Source: Kiritimatiellia bacterium
GTDB lineage: Bacteria; Verrucomicrobiota; Kiritimatiellia; RFP12; UBA1067
Reading direction: 5' to 3'
Assembly: GCA_017454745.1 (NCBI GenBank)
Contig: JAFTCL010000074.1
Coordinates: 1-42,356, forward strand
Length of the DNA: 42,356 nucleotides
A model generated the notes under the pieces. That model did no database searches. It saw only the letters and a program-made list of their open reading frames with translations, and was not told the DNA's origin. Below are positions 15,848-24,793 of the stretch, piece by piece. A program made the translations under genes and the position numbers. How positions within the stretch are numbered: position 1 is the first letter of the stretch; the number at the start of each line of letters is the position of its first letter.

Positions 15848-17578
15848 TTAAGCGTCCGGCCACAATTGCGCGGCCAACTCGCGGAGCTTGTACTTCTGAA
15901 TCTTCTGGCTCGCCGTCATCGGGAACTCGTCCATGAAATGGATGTACTTGGGGATCTTGAACCAGGAGATCTTGTTGCGGCAGTAGTCTTGCACGTCCTC
16001 CTCGCTGAGGTCGCTGCCCACCTGACGGATGATGAACGCCGCAGGCTGTTCGCCGTATTTCTTGCTGGGACAGCCTACCACCTGCACATCCTGAACGCCC
16101 TCAAGGTGCGTCAGGAAATCTTCTACCTCGCGCGGCGAGATGTTTTCTCCGCCTCGGATAATCAGATCTTTCAGTCGGGAGGTGATGTAATAATAGCCGT
16201 CGGCATCCATGTGTCCGATATCTCCGGAATGCAGCCAACCCCGCTCGTCAATGCATTTGGCGGTCTGTTCTGGCATATTGTAATACCCTTTCATGGTATT
16301 GAATCCGCGGCAGCAAATCTCGCCATCCTCGCCGATCGCGCAGAGTTCCTGAGTTTCGGGATTGATAATGGCAACCTCGACACCGGGCAGGGCCTGACCG
16401 ATGGTTTGACATTTGCGCTCGATGCTGGTCTCGAAATAACGGGTCATGGTCATCACCGGTCCGGACTCCGTGAGACCGTATGGATTGGTGATTTCGCGCA
16501 TATTCATCCGGTCAACGGTTTGCTGCATACGGAGAACGGGGCAGGTCGAACCAGACATGATGCCGGTCCGCAGCGTCGAAAAGTTGAACCGGTTGAAGAG
16601 CGGGTGGTCGAGAATGGCGATGTACATGGTCGGGACGCCATAAACGGCGGTACAATGCTCCTGCTCGATCGACATCATCACATTAACGGGGTCGTATTTC
16701 TCCAGCATCACCATCGTCGAGCCGTGGTTGACGCATGACATCACGCCCAGCACGCATCCAAAACAGTGGAATAGCGGTACCGGGATGCAGACGCGGTCAC
16801 GGCAGGAAAAATTCTGGCAGGCCCCGATCCAAAAACCGTCGTTGCCGATGTTGCGGTGGGTGAGTTGCACGCCTTTCGGAAAACCGGTGGTGCCGGACGT
16901 GTACTGCATGTTCACCACATCGTTGACATCGCATTCAGCCTGCCGTTGCAGATATTCCTCCTGCGAAACCTCCACCGACAGCGCCATTACCTCGTTCAGG
17001 GAATACATTCCGCGATGCTTTTCCGGACCCAAGAACATCACCCGCTTCAAGTGGGGATATCTGGCGCTTTTAAGCTCGCCGCGGGGTTGCTGACGAAGCT
17101 CCGGGATGAGGTCGTTCAAAATCTGGACATAATCGGTGTCGCGGTAACCGTTGATCACAAAGATGTTTTCCGTGTCCGACTGGCTGAGCGCGAAATCTAT
17201 CTCCGCGGTTTTGTAATTCGTGTTCAGAGGCAACAGAATCGCCCCGATTTTGGCGGCGGCGAACATCAGCACAATCCAGTGCGGGACGTTGGTCGCCCAA
17301 AGCGCGATTTTTTCGCCCCGTTTAATCCCCAGCGCCATCAACCCGCGCGCCAGGCGATCCACCTCAATGCCGAACTCGTACCAGGTTAACCGGAATCCGC
17401 GGTCGGCGTACACCACCGCGTCCTGCGGACCGCATCGCGCTATGGTTTGGTCCAGCAACTGGCCCAAAGTGTACTCGCGGGTAATCGGCAGGTTGTTCCA
17501 CGGCACTCCGGTGGAGACCGACTGGATGAACGGCGGTTTGCTCGGGGCGGTACCGAAAGGATCTGTTAGCTTAAACAT
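15848..17578 (-). CDS. Acyl-CoA synthetase (AMP-forming)
   Basis: 576 residues. It belongs to the ANL superfamily, which activates a carboxylic acid with ATP to an acyl-adenylate and then a CoA thioester. Tyr-Thr-Ser-Gly-Thr-Thr-Gly-Phe-Pro-Lys-Gly near residue 225 is the P-loop-like A3 motif; Tyr-Gly-Leu-Thr-Glu-Ser near 365 is A5; Trp-Leu-His-Ser-Gly-Asp-Ile-Gly near 442 is A7; Lys-Asp-Leu-Ile-Ile-Arg-Gly-Gly-Glu-Asn-Ile near 463 is A8; the catalytic lysine lies near 560 in Ile-Gln-Lys-Tyr-Lys-Leu. The chain length of its acid is unknown. It follows a cupin-type regulator gene by 49 bases, a pairing seen in other anaerobes, so its expression is probably tied to that regulator. Confidence 0.92.
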   Translation of the reverse strand: MFKLTDPFGTAPSKPPFIQSVSTGVPWNNLPITREYTLGQLLDQTIARCGPQDAVVYADRGFRLTWYEFGIEVDRLARGLMALGIKRGEKIALWATNVPHWIVLMFAAAKIGAILLPLNTNYKTAEIDFALSQSDTENIFVINGYRDTDYVQILNDLIPELRQQPRGELKSARYPHLKRVMFLGPEKHRGMYSLNEVMALSVEVSQEEYLQRQAECDVNDVVNMQYTSGTTGFPKGVQLTHRNIGNDGFWIGACQNFSCRDRVCIPVPLFHCFGCVLGVMSCVNHGSTMVMLEKYDPVNVMMSIEQEHCTAVYGVPTMYIAILDHPLFNRFNFSTLRTGIMSGSTCPVLRMQQTVDRMNMREITNPYGLTESGPVMTMTRYFETSIERKCQTIGQALPGVEVAIINPETQELCAIGEDGEICCRGFNTMKGYYNMPEQTAKCIDERGWLHSGDIGHMDADGYYYITSRLKDLIIRGGENISPREVEDFLTHLEGVQDVQVVGCPSKKYGEQPAAFIIRQVGSDLSEEDVQDYCRNKISWFKIPKYIHFMDEFPMTASQKIQKYKLRELAAQLWPDA

Positions 17579-17627
17579 GTTTTTATCCGGTTTTGGGGGC
17601 GCAACGCCTGACGGCCGCGCCGCGCGA

Positions 17628-18197
17628 TCAGAACGGCATGAAAATCACCGCGTAAATGGTGGCGGGTTTGCCGCCGTGGGAACGGACCACGTGTTGGACT
17701 ACAGAGTTGTAGTACATGGAATCGCCGGCTTTCAGCACATAGCTTTCCCGTCCGTAAACCAGCTCAACCTCGCCGGAAACCACAATGATGAACTCTTCCC
17801 CTTCGTGGGAGGATGGCGCCGCGTCGCAATCGGCGGCAATCTCAATGTAAAACGGTTCGATGTGCCGATCGGTTTTCCCGCTGCCTAGCGGGAAATACGA
17901 GAACCCGCCGTTGGTTTCCGGACGGTGGGTGACTACGCCGATCCCGTTCTGGCGGTCTTCGGCGCGGGTAATGATCGGGTCGGAGGAGAACTGGTCGTCC
18001 ATGAACGTGCCCAGCCGCTGTCCCATCGCGCGCGATAGCCTTACCAACACGCCCAACGCGGGATAGGTCTCGTCCGCTTCAATCGCCCTGATCGCGTCGG
18101 TAGAAACCCCGGAACGCTCAGCGAGCGTTTCCACCGACATTTCCAACCGTTCGCGGTATTTCTTGATCCGTTCCGACAATTTCAATTTCTCGCCCAT
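17628..18197 (-). CDS. XRE-type regulator with C-terminal cupin domain
   Basis: 189 residues from ATG 18197, with AAGAGGT upstream; GTG 18206 would add three residues. Residues about 6-62 are a helix-turn-helix of the Cro/CI type (Val-Glu-Thr-Leu-Ala-Glu-Arg-Ser-Gly-Val-Ser then Ile-Arg-Ala-Ile-Glu). Residues about 115-185 are a small beta-barrel cupin with His-Glu-Gly-Glu-Glu and Gly-Asp-Ser-Met-Tyr-Tyr motifs, expected to bind a small molecule or metal. Position directly upstream of the acyl-CoA synthetase suggests it controls that gene in response to its substrate or product. It sits inside the nusA-infB-rbfA series, which is not its usual place. Confidence 0.9.
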   Translation of the reverse strand: MGEKLKLSERIKKYRERLEMSVETLAERSGVSTDAIRAIEADETYPALGVLVRLSRAMGQRLGTFMDDQFSSDPIITRAEDRQNGIGVVTHRPETNGGFSYFPLGSGKTDRHIEPFYIEIAADCDAAPSSHEGEEFIIVVSGEVELVYGRESYVLKAGDSMYYNSVVQHVVRSHGGKPATIYAVIFMPF

Positions 18198-18217
18198 TTC
18201 CGGCACCTCTTCCTTAG

Positions 18218-18236
18218 CGCCGCCACTCGGGCGGCG
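18218..18236. terminator. Short G+C-rich hairpin between rbfA and the cupin regulator
   Basis: CGCCGCC (18218-18224) pairs with GGCGGCG (18230-18236) over a five-base loop. There is no T-run, so it may only weaken read-through from the translation-factor genes into the regulator gene. Confidence 0.3.
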
Positions 18237-18248
18237 GTAACAAATCCT

Positions 18249-18647
18249 CTATTCCTCGTCCGGGACATTGGTATCGGCAATCCCGTCTTTGTCATCCGGC
18301 GGCACGTCAATTTGGTTCAGCAACGCCAGCACGTGGTCGCCTTTGGCCAGTGAATCGTCCAGCTTGAAATGCAGCCGCGGGGTGTATTTCATCACCATAT
18401 CGCGGTTTATCAGCCGCTGGAATTCTCCCGCTTTGGATGTCAATTTGTGCAGATACGTTCCGCGTTCGTGGTCGTGCCCGAAAATCGAGACGCACACCGT
18501 GGCGTTGCGCAAATTGTGCGCCACCCGCACCGAAGTGACGGTTATCGCGCCGGGGTCGAGATCTTCCCCGGCAAGTACACGGAACATTGCTTCGCCCAGT
18601 TCCCGCCGCAGCAGCGCGTTCAACCGCTCAAGCCGATCGACTCCCAT
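18249..18647 (-). CDS. rbfA: 30S ribosome-binding factor A
   Basis: 132 residues. RbfA binds the 30S subunit near the 5' helix of 16S rRNA and assists its late maturation. The KH-like fold is visible as Arg-Leu-Glu-Arg-Leu-Asn-Ala-Leu-Leu-Arg-Arg-Glu-Leu-Gly at the start, Val-Thr-Ser-Val-Arg-Val-Ala near 37, and Met-Lys-Tyr-Thr-Pro-Arg-Leu-His-Phe-Lys-Leu-Asp near 85-97. The last 25 residues are an acidic tail. AAGAGG precedes ATG 18647. It follows infB by 18 bases as in most bacteria. Confidence 0.95.
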   Translation of the reverse strand: MGVDRLERLNALLRRELGEAMFRVLAGEDLDPGAITVTSVRVAHNLRNATVCVSIFGHDHERGTYLHKLTSKAGEFQRLINRDMVMKYTPRLHFKLDDSLAKGDHVLALLNQIDVPPDDKDGIADTNVPDEE

Positions 18648-18665
18648 AGCAAAACCTCTTTCAGG

Positions 18666-21323
18666 TTACAGGGTGCGCGGCAGCTCTTCGAGCACGTAGC
18701 ACTCGATGGTGTCGCCGGCCTGAAACTCTTCGTACCCCGCAAAGTGGATGCCGCACTCCTGTGCGCCGGTCACTTCCGAGACTTCGTTCTGGAAGTGCTT
18801 CAGCGAGGAGAGCTTGCCGGTCCAAAGCAGTTCCTTCTTGCGGAAAATGCGGTAGAAGCCCTTAGCAAGCAACATACCGTCGGTCAGCTGGCAGCCTGCC
18901 ACCCGGCCGGTTTTGCCGATATCGAAAATTGCCTTGATTTCCGCGTGACCCTTGACCACCTCTTTGTATTCCGGCGGCAGCAGGTCGAGCATGCACTTTT
19001 TGACGTGTTCCAGCAACTCGTATATGATGCGGAAGTTGTTGATTCGCACCCCGTCGTGGCGGGCCTGCTGCTGCACCCCGGATTCGCATCCGGTGTTGAA
19101 CCCGACGATAATCGCTTTGCTAGCGGCCGCAGCGCTGACATCGGTCGCGGAAACGTTGCCGATGGATTCTGACACGATTTCCAGCGACACCTTTTCGCTA
19201 GCGATGGCGCGGAGTTCATCGCAGACGGCTTCGGACGACCCTTGGGTGTCCGCCTTGACAATAACCGAAAGCGAGCGTTTGTCGCTGTCGGACATCTGCC
19301 GCATCAATGCGTCCAGCGAGGTCGCTTTGGCGGTGGAAAGCTGCGCCAACTTGCGGTTGTCCGCCTCGCGCGCGGCCAGCTCGCGGGCGCGCTTTTCGTT
19401 AAGCATCACGCGGAACCTGGCTCCGGCTTCCGGCACACCCGACAGTCCCATGCAGCGCACCGCTGCGGACGGGCCGGCGGACTTTACGCGGCAGCCGCGA
19501 TCGTCGATTAACCCGCGGATTTTGCCGAAATGCTCTCCGCAGAGGATAATGTCGCCGACTTTCAGCGTGCCTCCGGTGACCAGCACCGTCGCGGTGGGGC
19601 CAAGACCCTGTTCCAATTGGGCCTCAATAACGTAACCGTCGGCGCGGCGGTTCGGATTGGCCCGCAGTTCCAGCATCTCCGCCTGTACAAGAATGTTCTC
19701 CAGCAAGTCTTCAACGCCTTGACCGGTATGCGCCGAAACATTGCAGCAAATGATGTCGCCGCCCCAGTCTTCCGTGGTAAGGCCCTCGCGCTGCAACATC
19801 TGGCGAACCCGGTCCGGATTTGCGGTGGGCAGATCGCACTTGTTCACCGCCACCATGATTTGTACACCCGCCTGACGGGCCGCGGCGATCGCCTCGCGGG
19901 TCTGCGGCATAACGCCGTCGTCCGCGGCGATGATAATCACCGCGATGTCGGTCAGCTGTGCGCCGCGGACACGCATCGCCGAGAAAGCGGCGTGGCCCGG
20001 GGTGTCCAGAAAGGTAATCTTGTTGCCGTTGATGTCCACCGAGTAGGCCGCGATATGCTGGGTGATTCCACCTGCCTCGCCGGCCGCGACCTTCGTCTTG
20101 CGGATGTAGTCCATCAAAGAAGTCTTGCCGTGGTCAACATGGCCGAGGAAGGTCACCACCGGCGGACGCGCTACCAAATCTTCGGGCTTGTCTTCCGGGA
20201 TCTCGTCGTCGGCGTCTTCGCTCTTCAAAATCGGTTTGCGTTCGGTACTGCGCTTGGCCTTTTCCAATTCTACGGTGAAACCGTATTTACCGGCGATTTT
20301 GGTCGCCACGTCCAGTTCCACGTGCTGGTTAATCGAGGCCAGGATATTGAGCTGCATCAGATCCGCAATCAGCCGGTTCGGGCGCAAACCGAGTTTTTCC
20401 GCCAAGTCTTTAACCACAATCGCGCCTCGCAGCGTGATCGTGTTACCGGAAGCGGACGGTTCTCCAGTCGCCGCGGCCGGAGCGCCGCGATTCGGCATGC
20501 GACCGTCGTCCTCCCGTCCGCCGATGGAACGCTGGAAGCGTTTATCGTTGCGGTCATTACGGTCGTTACGGTCATTGCGGTCGCCGCGCTGACCGTTGCG
20601 CCCGGTGTTTTGGCTGCCGCGATCCCGGGTCTGCGCATTGGCCCGGTTTTGAGTTTTGGGCGTGGAACGCAGGTTTTCCCGGTCGGAGGGACGGAGCCGG
20701 ATGTTGTTAAGCTCCTCTTCGTCTTCGTCCTCGTCCTCGTAATGCGCGCGCGCCGGTTTGGCCGGAACGCGATCCTTGCCGGACGTCTTGGGCGCGCCGG
20801 GAGTTTTCTCCGCCGGTTTGGCCTTTTGCTGGGCGGCGGGCGCTTTTTCGGCCCGACGCGGTTTTTCGGCCTTCGTCTCGGCCGGAGGTGCGACGACCGC
20901 CGGCTGCTCCGCCGGTTTCGGGGGCGGCGGGGGCGGGGGCTCAACGGTTGCCGTCGGCGGCGCGGGCGGGGTGGGGGCGGCGGGTGCTTCGACTTCGACC
21001 GGGGCCGGTTTGCGATGCGCGTCCTCGTGCATCTTCAGCGCCCGTTGACGCGTGGCTTCCAGCTCCTCGCGACTGCCGGACAACTCTTGTTCCCTTGCCG
21101 CCTTGACCTTTGCCGCCTTTCTGGCCCGTGATTGCGCCAAGGCCTCGTTCTCTTTGGCAATCTGCTCCGGAGTCCGCTTTTGCAAAGCCTTGGTCAGCTC
21201 GTACTCTTCGGCAACTTCCAGCGAAGAAATGGCCGAGTACACCTCGATGTCCATTTCGCCCGCCCGCCTCAATAGCTCGCTGCTGGTGGTTTGCAGCTTT
21301 TTCGCAAGTTCATACACTCTCAT
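18666..21323 (-). CDS. infB: Translation initiation factor IF-2
   Basis: 885 residues. IF-2 is the GTPase that brings formyl-Met-tRNA to the 30S subunit and promotes subunit joining. Residues 1-55 are the IF2_N helical domain; 60-300 are a low-complexity linker rich in Ala, Pro, Glu and Arg, with a run of Asn-Asp-Arg triplets; a second IF2_N-like part follows near 300-350. The G domain shows Gly-His-Val-Asp-His-Gly-Lys-Thr near 391, Asp-Thr-Pro-Gly-His near 437 and Asn-Lys-Cys-Asp near 492. Domains II, III and IV fill the rest to residue 885. All switch residues look intact. It lies 20 bases after nusA. Confidence 0.97.
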   Translation of the reverse strand: MRVYELAKKLQTTSSELLRRAGEMDIEVYSAISSLEVAEEYELTKALQKRTPEQIAKENEALAQSRARKAAKVKAAREQELSGSREELEATRQRALKMHEDAHRKPAPVEVEAPAAPTPPAPPTATVEPPPPPPPKPAEQPAVVAPPAETKAEKPRRAEKAPAAQQKAKPAEKTPGAPKTSGKDRVPAKPARAHYEDEDEDEEELNNIRLRPSDRENLRSTPKTQNRANAQTRDRGSQNTGRNGQRGDRNDRNDRNDRNDKRFQRSIGGREDDGRMPNRGAPAAATGEPSASGNTITLRGAIVVKDLAEKLGLRPNRLIADLMQLNILASINQHVELDVATKIAGKYGFTVELEKAKRSTERKPILKSEDADDEIPEDKPEDLVARPPVVTFLGHVDHGKTSLMDYIRKTKVAAGEAGGITQHIAAYSVDINGNKITFLDTPGHAAFSAMRVRGAQLTDIAVIIIAADDGVMPQTREAIAAARQAGVQIMVAVNKCDLPTANPDRVRQMLQREGLTTEDWGGDIICCNVSAHTGQGVEDLLENILVQAEMLELRANPNRRADGYVIEAQLEQGLGPTATVLVTGGTLKVGDIILCGEHFGKIRGLIDDRGCRVKSAGPSAAVRCMGLSGVPEAGARFRVMLNEKRARELAAREADNRKLAQLSTAKATSLDALMRQMSDSDKRSLSVIVKADTQGSSEAVCDELRAIASEKVSLEIVSESIGNVSATDVSAAAASKAIIVGFNTGCESGVQQQARHDGVRINNFRIIYELLEHVKKCMLDLLPPEYKEVVKGHAEIKAIFDIGKTGRVAGCQLTDGMLLAKGFYRIFRKKELLWTGKLSSLKHFQNEVSEVTGAQECGIHFAGYEEFQAGDTIECYVLEELPRTL
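20551..20586 (-). repeat. Four-unit 9-bp tandem repeat in the IF-2 linker
   Basis: Units of nine bases (CGGTCATTA, CGGTCGTTA, CGGTCATTG, CGGTCGCCG on the + strand) encode repeated Asn-Asp-Arg in the disordered linker. Unit length is a multiple of three, so gain or loss of units would keep the frame. Confidence 0.7.
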
Positions 21324-21343
21324 AAGTCATCTCGCTTCCGGTG

Positions 21344-22588
21344 CTATTCCACATCTTCGTCCGAACGCAAGGCGGCGTTCCAAACCAATTCTACGGTCGC
21401 GTCGTCAAGCTGCGTCACTTCCTTAAGATAAGCGGGGTCTTTCGCCGCGATGATTCCCTCGACAGTCAGGAATCCCTTGTTAACCAACGTGCGGGCCACA
21501 TCCTCGCCCACGTTCAGCGACTGCGCCAGTTCGGCAATCTGCTGTTTCACCTGCGTCTCAAACGTGACCTCCTCGCGCTTCTCTACCAGAATCTTCCATC
21601 CGGTGAGCTTGCTGGCCAGTTTGACGTTCTGTCCCCGCTTGCCGATTGCCAGCGAAAGGTTCTTCGCCTCGACGGTGCAACGCACGGTCCGCGGCTTCTG
21701 GGGATCGATCTCAATCGAATCCAAAATGGCGGGGGCCAACGCTTTGGCCACATATTTGCGGATGTCGTCGCTCCAGTTGATCACGTCCATCCGCTCGCCG
21801 TTCAGCTCGCGGATAACATTGCGCACCCGCTGCCCGCCCTTACCGACGCAAGCCCACACCGGGTCGATCTTGTCGTCAAGCGACTTTACCGCCAGTTTGG
21901 TGCGGAACCCCGCCTCGCGGGCGATGGAGACAATCTCGACAATGCCGTCCGCAATCTCCGACACTTCCATCCGGAAGAGCTTTTTGACGAATTCCGGGCA
22001 GGCGCGGGAAAGCATCACCGAGGGACCGTTGGCACCGTTCTGCACCCGGTATACGTAGGCGCGGATGGGGTCGCCAACCGAATAATCCTCGCCTGGGATG
22101 GCATCCTTGGACTGCAAAATCGCCTCGGCCTTGTCCAAATCGACAATCAAATCGCGGTGGATAACCTGGCGGACGGTACCGGTTACCAGTTCCCCGATGC
22201 GGTTTTTGTACTCGTCATAGACGTTTTTACGTTCGGCCTCGCGGATTTTCTGAACGATGATCTGTTTGGCGGATGCCGCCGCGATGCGGCCAAGCTTGCT
22301 TTTGGGCATCGCCACCTCAAGGATGTCGCCCACATTGATGTCGGGGGAATTGCGGCGGGCCCGTTTCAACGACACGCAACCCGCCGGCGCCGGGTCGGCT
22401 TCAACCACCCGGTACAGGTAGAACGCGTTGATTGCCAGGGTTTTGCGGTCAACGGAAACGCGAATTTCCGCGTCAGCGGTACGTTTCGCCGCCTGCAGAA
22501 TCGCCGATTCGATAGCCTGAACGATAATCTCGCGGTCAATGCCGCGGTCACGCTCCAAAAAACTCACAATCGCCATCATCTCGTTCAT
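21344..22588 (-). CDS. nusA: Transcription termination/antitermination factor NusA
   Basis: 414 residues. NusA binds RNA polymerase and nascent RNA and modulates pausing, termination and antitermination. In order: the N-terminal polymerase-binding domain (1-130), an S1 domain (about 135-200), and two KH domains (about 230-345, with Val-Gly-Lys-Gly-Gly-Gln-Arg-Val-Arg and Ile-Gly-Lys-Arg-Gly-Gln-Asn). A helix-hairpin-helix-like tail (350-405) is present, but the long acidic repeats of enterobacterial NusA are absent, as in many phyla. AAAGGCGG precedes ATG 22588. rimP, the usual upstream neighbour, is absent here. The leader contains a terminator hairpin (22639-22665). Confidence 0.96.
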   Translation of the reverse strand: MNEMMAIVSFLERDRGIDREIIVQAIESAILQAAKRTADAEIRVSVDRKTLAINAFYLYRVVEADPAPAGCVSLKRARRNSPDINVGDILEVAMPKSKLGRIAAASAKQIIVQKIREAERKNVYDEYKNRIGELVTGTVRQVIHRDLIVDLDKAEAILQSKDAIPGEDYSVGDPIRAYVYRVQNGANGPSVMLSRACPEFVKKLFRMEVSEIADGIVEIVSIAREAGFRTKLAVKSLDDKIDPVWACVGKGGQRVRNVIRELNGERMDVINWSDDIRKYVAKALAPAILDSIEIDPQKPRTVRCTVEAKNLSLAIGKRGQNVKLASKLTGWKILVEKREEVTFETQVKQQIAELAQSLNVGEDVARTLVNKGFLTVEGIIAAKDPAYLKEVTQLDDATVELVWNAALRSDEDVE

Positions 22589-22638
22589 TTGAACCGCCTT
22601 TCAGGCTCCACGCCCCGTTAATCGTCCGTCAACCAATG

Positions 22639-22665
22639 AAAAAAGAGCGGAGGAAACCTCCACTC
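22639..22665 (-). terminator. Intrinsic terminator in the nusA leader, candidate attenuator
   Basis: On the - strand, GAGTGGAGG and CCTCCGCTC form a nine-pair stem (one G-U wobble) around a TTT loop, extended by A/G-U pairs, followed directly by six T. It lies about 50 bases before the nusA start and downstream of the likely promoter at 22696-22725, so it is inside the leader, not at the end of another gene. Confidence 0.7.
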
Positions 22666-22695
22666 CTTTCCACGCCACTAAAAAAGATTGTCCGT

Positions 22696-22725
22696 ATTGT
22701 ATTATAGGTTAAGGTATATAGTCAA
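22696..22725 (-). promoter_or_regulatory. Likely promoter of the nusA-infB-rbfA run
   Basis: On the - strand, TTGACT (22725-22720) is followed 18 bases later by TACAAT (22701-22696), which overlaps a TATAAT (22706-22701). Transcription would start near 22690, giving a leader of about 100 bases that includes the terminator hairpin. Confidence 0.5.
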
Positions 22726-22794
22726 GACCGAAATGCGGAAAATTTTCGTTCTCTTGCTATAATAAATTAAAAGTGGCGGTAAAAAATTGATTTC

Positions 22795-22824
22795 TAGACA
22801 TTTCGGGTTGGGTTGTGGTAATAT
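22795..22824 (+). promoter_or_regulatory. Likely promoter of the glycogen genes
   Basis: TAGACA (22795-22800) and TAATAT (22819-22824) are 18 bases apart on the + strand, back to back with the nusA promoter. GGAAGGAAAGG at 22837-22847 is the ribosome binding site for ATG 22855. Confidence 0.5.
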
Positions 22825-22854
22825 ATTGGTGTTTCTGGAAGGAAAGGTTTTTTT

Positions 22855-23262
22855 ATGTTTAAGATTGCTGTTTTTTGGTTGACCGTTAGTGTGTTGGCGG
22901 TATTTGGGGATGATCCCGTCATGCCGGAACCGGGACCGCAACGGCGGACCGCCAACGATTTGATGGCGCAGCGCGCCGAGAAGATTAACGAGGCGATTAA
23001 GCTCAAGCGCACCCTTCCAATGCTGTGGCTTAATCCGGAGTACACTTCGGAGGAGATTGAGGTTCTGCGCAAACGCCGCGAAGAGTTGAAACTCCGGTTG
23101 GAGCAGACGGAGCGGGAGATTATGCTCAAGGTGGCGGAGCTGCCCAAGACGGCGGAGCTTAAGGCGAAGATCGCCAAGTTGGAGAAGGAGGGTGAGGAAT
23201 TGCAGCGCGAAGCCCAGAAGCAGCTGGTTGCGCCCGCCGGCGGGGAGGGACAGGCGAAATGA
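22855..23262 (+). CDS. Small exported coiled-coil protein
   Basis: 135 residues. Residues 1-18 are a signal peptide (Phe-Lys-Ile-Ala-Val-Phe-Trp-Leu start, likely cleavage near Gly-Asp-Asp). Residues about 30-125 are charged, with heptad-like spacing of Leu and Ile between Glu, Lys and Arg, predicting one or two long helices in a coiled coil. I recognise no family. A strong GGAAGGAAAGG site drives its translation. Its TGA overlaps the ATG of glgA (23259-23262), so glgA translation probably depends on it, although an exported protein has no obvious job in glycogen synthesis. Confidence 0.7.
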   Translation: MFKIAVFWLTVSVLAVFGDDPVMPEPGPQRRTANDLMAQRAEKINEAIKLKRTLPMLWLNPEYTSEEIEVLRKRREELKLRLEQTEREIMLKVAELPKTAELKAKIAKLEKEGEELQREAQKQLVAPAGGEGQAK

Positions 23263-24770
23263 AAGGCAAGACACCGAGAATATTGATCGTCACGCCGGAA
23301 ATCACCTATCTGCCGGCGGGAATGGGTAACATGGCCTGTAAGATGCACGCCAAGGCGGGCGGGTTGGCCGATGTCTCCGCGTCGCTGACGGCGGCGTTGT
23401 TTAAGTTGGGCGCGGATGTGCATGTGGCGTTGCCGCATTACCGCCGGATGTTCCACATCGAATCCAGCAAGCTGATCAGCAGCGAACTGCTGATTTACAA
23501 GAGCCACCTGCCGGATTCGCGAATCCACTTGGCCGAAGACCGTTGTTTCTACTACCGCAATTCGGTGTACAGCGCCGGTGACGAGAACCCGAAGCTGGCG
23601 TTGGCCTTTTCCCGTGAGGTGATTAACAACATCATCCCCACCGTGCAGCCGGACTTGATCCATTGCAACGACTGGATGACCGGGTTGATTCCGGCGGCGG
23701 CGCGCCGGATGGGTATTCCTTGCTTGTTCACCGTGCACAACATCCACACCCACAACCTTACGTTGGCGAATATCGAGGATGCGGGGATCGATGCGGCGGA
23801 ATTTTGGGGCAACCTTTATTACACCAGGATGCCGGTGAATTACGAGGAGTCGCGTAGCAGCAACTTCATCGATATGCAGGCCAGCGGGGTGTTCGCGTCG
23901 CATTTCATCAACACGGTCAGCCCGACCTTCCTTCGCGAAATCGTTGACGGCTGGTTCGACTTCATCCCCTCCAGCCTCCGGCAGGAGATTCGCAACAAGT
24001 TTGCCGCCGGTTGCGCCGAGGGTATCCTTAACGCACCCGACAATTCTGACAACCCCGCCGTTGACACCAACATCGATTTCAACTACACCCCCGATTCCTT
24101 TGCGGAAGGCAAGCGGCAGAACAAACTCGCTTTGCAGCGTAAGGTGGGGTTGGATGAGGACCCTGACGCCCCGTTGTTCTTCTGGCCGTCGCGGCTGGAC
24201 CCGGTGCAGAAGGGGCCGCAATTGCTTACCGACATTCTGTACCGCTTCATGAACCGCTATTGGCGGGAGCGGGCGCAGGTTGTGGTGGTGGCCAACGGTT
24301 CGTACCAGCGGCATTTCAGTGACATTCTCCAGTTCCACGACCTTCACGGTCGGCTGGCGGTGTGCGATTTTGACCAAGCATTGTCGCAACAGGGGTTTGC
24401 CGCCTCCGATTTCACGCTGGTGCCGTCGCTGTTCGAGCCGTGCGGGTTGCCGCAGATGGTCGGCCAGATTTACGGGTCTCTCCCGATTGTACACGATACC
24501 GGAGGGTTGCACGACACCGTGGAGCACTTGAATGTCGATAAATCCGCCGGCAGCGGTTTTGTGTTCAAGGTTTACGACAGCCGCGGTTTGGAATGGGCGA
24601 TGAATCAGGCAATGGATTTTTACAAGTTGCCCGCCGAGGTTAAAAACGCCCAGATCGGGCGCATTATGCGGCAGGGGCTGGCCAGATTCAACCACGAGAC
24701 CTGCGCTAAGGCGTACATCGACATCTACGAGAAAATGTTGCACCGCCCGTTGGTGAGGTCGTTTAAATAG
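23259..24770 (+). CDS. glgA: Glycogen/starch synthase
   Basis: 503 residues, the standard length of GT5 glycogen synthases, which add glucose from ADP-glucose (or UDP-glucose) to alpha-1,4 chains. Lys32-Ala-Gly-Gly-Leu-Ala-Asp-Val is the nucleotide-sugar-binding KxGGL motif. His-Cys-Asn-Asp-Trp near 137 and His-Asn-Ile-His near 164 are the conserved acceptor-side residues. Pro-Ser-Leu-Phe-Glu-Pro-Cys-Gly-Leu-Pro near 388 carries the catalytic glutamate of the GT-B C-terminal half. It has no separate ribosome binding site beyond the end of the upstream coiled-coil gene, with which it overlaps by four bases. glgB follows after 23 bases. Confidence 0.95.
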   Translation: MKGKTPRILIVTPEITYLPAGMGNMACKMHAKAGGLADVSASLTAALFKLGADVHVALPHYRRMFHIESSKLISSELLIYKSHLPDSRIHLAEDRCFYYRNSVYSAGDENPKLALAFSREVINNIIPTVQPDLIHCNDWMTGLIPAAARRMGIPCLFTVHNIHTHNLTLANIEDAGIDAAEFWGNLYYTRMPVNYEESRSSNFIDMQASGVFASHFINTVSPTFLREIVDGWFDFIPSSLRQEIRNKFAAGCAEGILNAPDNSDNPAVDTNIDFNYTPDSFAEGKRQNKLALQRKVGLDEDPDAPLFFWPSRLDPVQKGPQLLTDILYRFMNRYWRERAQVVVVANGSYQRHFSDILQFHDLHGRLAVCDFDQALSQQGFAASDFTLVPSLFEPCGLPQMVGQIYGSLPIVHDTGGLHDTVEHLNVDKSAGSGFVFKVYDSRGLEWAMNQAMDFYKLPAEVKNAQIGRIMRQGLARFNHETCAKAYIDIYEKMLHRPLVRSFK

Positions 24771-24793
24771 TTCTGCGGTTTGGAGATTTTGAC

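Noticed and set aside
20551..20586. Possible CRISPR-like array
   Set aside because: Nine-base units without spacers, in frame in the IF-2 linker; a simple coding tandem repeat.
19530..21131. Long open frame on the + strand opposite infB
   Set aside because: It is the complement of the conserved IF-2 G domain and linker; composition is Arg/Gly/Val-rich with no family motif, as expected for an antisense frame in G+C-rich DNA.
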